This document shows positions 63,118 to 64,000 of a stretch of 64,000 nucleotides of DNA, piece by piece. The stretch is from contig NZ_JASJNC010000004.1 of assembly GCF_030065545.1 (NCBI RefSeq), forward strand, positions 186,001 to 250,000. The letters run 5' to 3'. The stretch's first letter is position 1. Each line of letters begins with the position of its first letter. Position numbers and translations under genes: made by a program. Source of the DNA: Marinicella marina. Its GTDB lineage: Bacteria > Pseudomonadota > Gammaproteobacteria > Xanthomonadales > Marinicellaceae. The notes below the pieces were generated by a model, which had not been told where the DNA came from, searched no databases, and worked only from the letters and a program-made list of their open reading frames with translations.

Positions 63118-64000
63118 ATGAAGAATAAATCAAGTGTAAAAGTAGGACTTGCTCTTGGCAGTGGCTCTGCCAGAGGCATGTCACACATCGGTGTGATTAA
63201 AGCTTTGGAGGCGATGGGCATCAAGGCAGACATTGTGGCGGGTTGTTCTGTGGGCAGTATGGTTGGTGCCAGTTATGCCACCAACAATTTATCCCACTTA
63301 GAGGAATGGGCGTTATCAATGAACGAATCAAAGGTTCGTTCTTTCCTCAGCCTCAACTTCAATGCCTCTGGATTCATCAATTCGATGAAGTTAAAGAAGC
63401 TTTTTGAACATGCCATTGGCCTTGAATCATTGAAGTTCAAAGACATGGACAGACCGTTTGGCGCAGTGGCAACCGACTTAAGTACCGGCAAAGAGGTTTG
63501 GTTGAATGAAGGTTCAGTGCATGATGCTTTGTGGTCATCGATGGCTTTTCCGGGACTTTTTCCCAGTGTCAAACACGGTAACAAGTGGTTGGTTGATGGC
63601 GGCTTAGTCAACCCCGTACCCGTCTCTTTGTGTCGCGCCATGGGCGCTGAGAAAGTCATTGCAGTCAATCTCAATGCCGATATCATTAACAGTTACAAAG
63701 CCGTCAGCGATGAAGATGAAGAAGATGACTCATTACCTGAGGATCCATTGGCTGATCAGGATGATGCTGGCCTGTGGGACAAAACCAAAGCGGGCTTTGA
63801 GAAAGCCGTTAAATTAATCAGTGCCGATGGCAGCAAAGTCAAAGAACCCAAAGGCATCGATGTGATTTCTAATTCCATTCACATCATGTCCTCGCATTTG
63901 ACCCGCAGCAGATTAGCCGGCGAGCCACCTGATGTGTTATTGCAGCCACGGTTAACAGATGTTGGGCTGTTAGAGCTGCACAAATCAAAAGGGTGTATTG
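63118..64000 (+). CDS. RssA-like patatin phospholipase (3' end outside window)
   Basis: A partial gene: 294 codons are present with no stop. The patatin oxyanion motif is ALGSGSARGMSHIGV, the nucleophile serine is in AGCSVGSMVGA, and the catalytic aspartate in LVDGGLVNPVPVSL. This makes it a Ser-Asp dyad lipid acyl hydrolase of the RssA group. An acidic insert of about 20 residues (DEDEEDDSLPEDPLADQDD) at about 200-220, followed by a lysine-rich helix, is not typical of E. coli RssA. No signal peptide is seen, so it is probably cytosolic. The ATG follows a GGGATT weakly resembling a ribosome-binding site. Confidence 0.88.
   Translation, partial: MKNKSSVKVGLALGSGSARGMSHIGVIKALEAMGIKADIVAGCSVGSMVGASYATNNLSHLEEWALSMNESKVRSFLSLNFNASGFINSMKLKKLFEHAIGLESLKFKDMDRPFGAVATDLSTGKEVWLNEGSVHDALWSSMAFPGLFPSVKHGNKWLVDGGLVNPVPVSLCRAMGAEKVIAVNLNADIINSYKAVSDEDEEDDSLPEDPLADQDDAGLWDKTKAGFEKAVKLISADGSKVKEPKGIDVISNSIHIMSSHLTRSRLAGEPPDVLLQPRLTDVGLLELHKSKGCI

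Noticed and set aside
63273-63686. 137-aa minus-strand frame
   Set aside because: It is antisense to the patatin gene, whose catalytic motifs are intact.

Overview
The window is a moderately AT-rich stretch of a gammaproteobacterial chromosome. The housekeeping genes (guaB-guaA-tadA, xseA, fadD, tdh-kbl, the YbiT-type ABC-F gene) are gammaproteobacterial in character. Several secreted proteins are of a kind I associate with marine Marinicella/Wenzhouxiangella-like bacteria; that placement is inference and weak. I saw no rRNA, tRNA, CRISPR array, prophage or insertion sequence. Coding density is high, with many 1-10 nt overlaps inside operons and several convergent 3' overlaps.

Region by region. 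1-4.0 kb: a truncated secreted M28 peptidase, a cystathionine beta-synthase-like enzyme, and an OmpA-like protein paired with a lipoprotein. 4.0-9 kb: a secreted lytic transglycosylase and a CPBP protease (+), facing tadA-guaA-guaB (-). 9-13.5 kb: xseA, a small membrane protein, a YigZ homologue, a DUF4105 protein and a CorC-like protein. 13.5-16.3 kb: an SPFH/GYF_2 protein with a double zinc-ribbon membrane protein, and a GNAT. 16.3-20 kb: an SLC13/RCK_C permease with a GCS2-CBS fusion. 20-24.3 kb: fadD, tdh and kbl. 24.3-27.5 kb: a DUF1800/DUF1501 Tat-type pair. 27.7-32.6 kb: a Gld-like ABC exporter operon with a DUF4340 protein and DUF423. 33-36.4 kb: an M14-like metallopeptidase, an SDR, a DUF2189 membrane protein and a secreted Reeler-like protein. 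36.6-40.5 kb: the YbiT-type ABC-F and an OsmC-YcaO fusion. 40.5-45.3 kb: a lipase-like hydrolase, a WS/DGAT acyltransferase, an SRPBCC protein, YbaN and an amidohydrolase. 45.4-51.2 kb: a secreted PQQ sugar dehydrogenase, a TonB-dependent receptor and two secreted proteins. 51.2-62.2 kb: a seven-gene membrane-stress-like locus. 62.3-64 kb: YjbQ, a possible 46-aa membrane protein and a truncated RssA-like patatin.

The most interesting part is 51.2-62.2 kb. All genes lie on the minus strand, in transcription order: a divergent TelA-like protein, a YjfI (DUF2170) protein, a PspA/IM30 homologue, a small protein with a ribbon-helix-helix-like profile, a YqiJ-like OB-fold membrane protein with an extreme Asp-rich loop, a YqiK-type flotillin, and a 1773-aa AAA+ ATPase. 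The promoter ahead of the YjfI gene carries two identical 15-bp palindromes, 18 bp apart centre to centre. One overlaps a consensus -35 (TTGACA) and the other a -10 (TATTAT), so they look like a repressor operator pair. Together this suggests an inducible membrane-maintenance machine: PspA coat, flotillin scaffold, OB-fold partner and AAA+ remodeller. The individual families are known; the assembly, operator and possible self-encoded regulator are the points worth following up.
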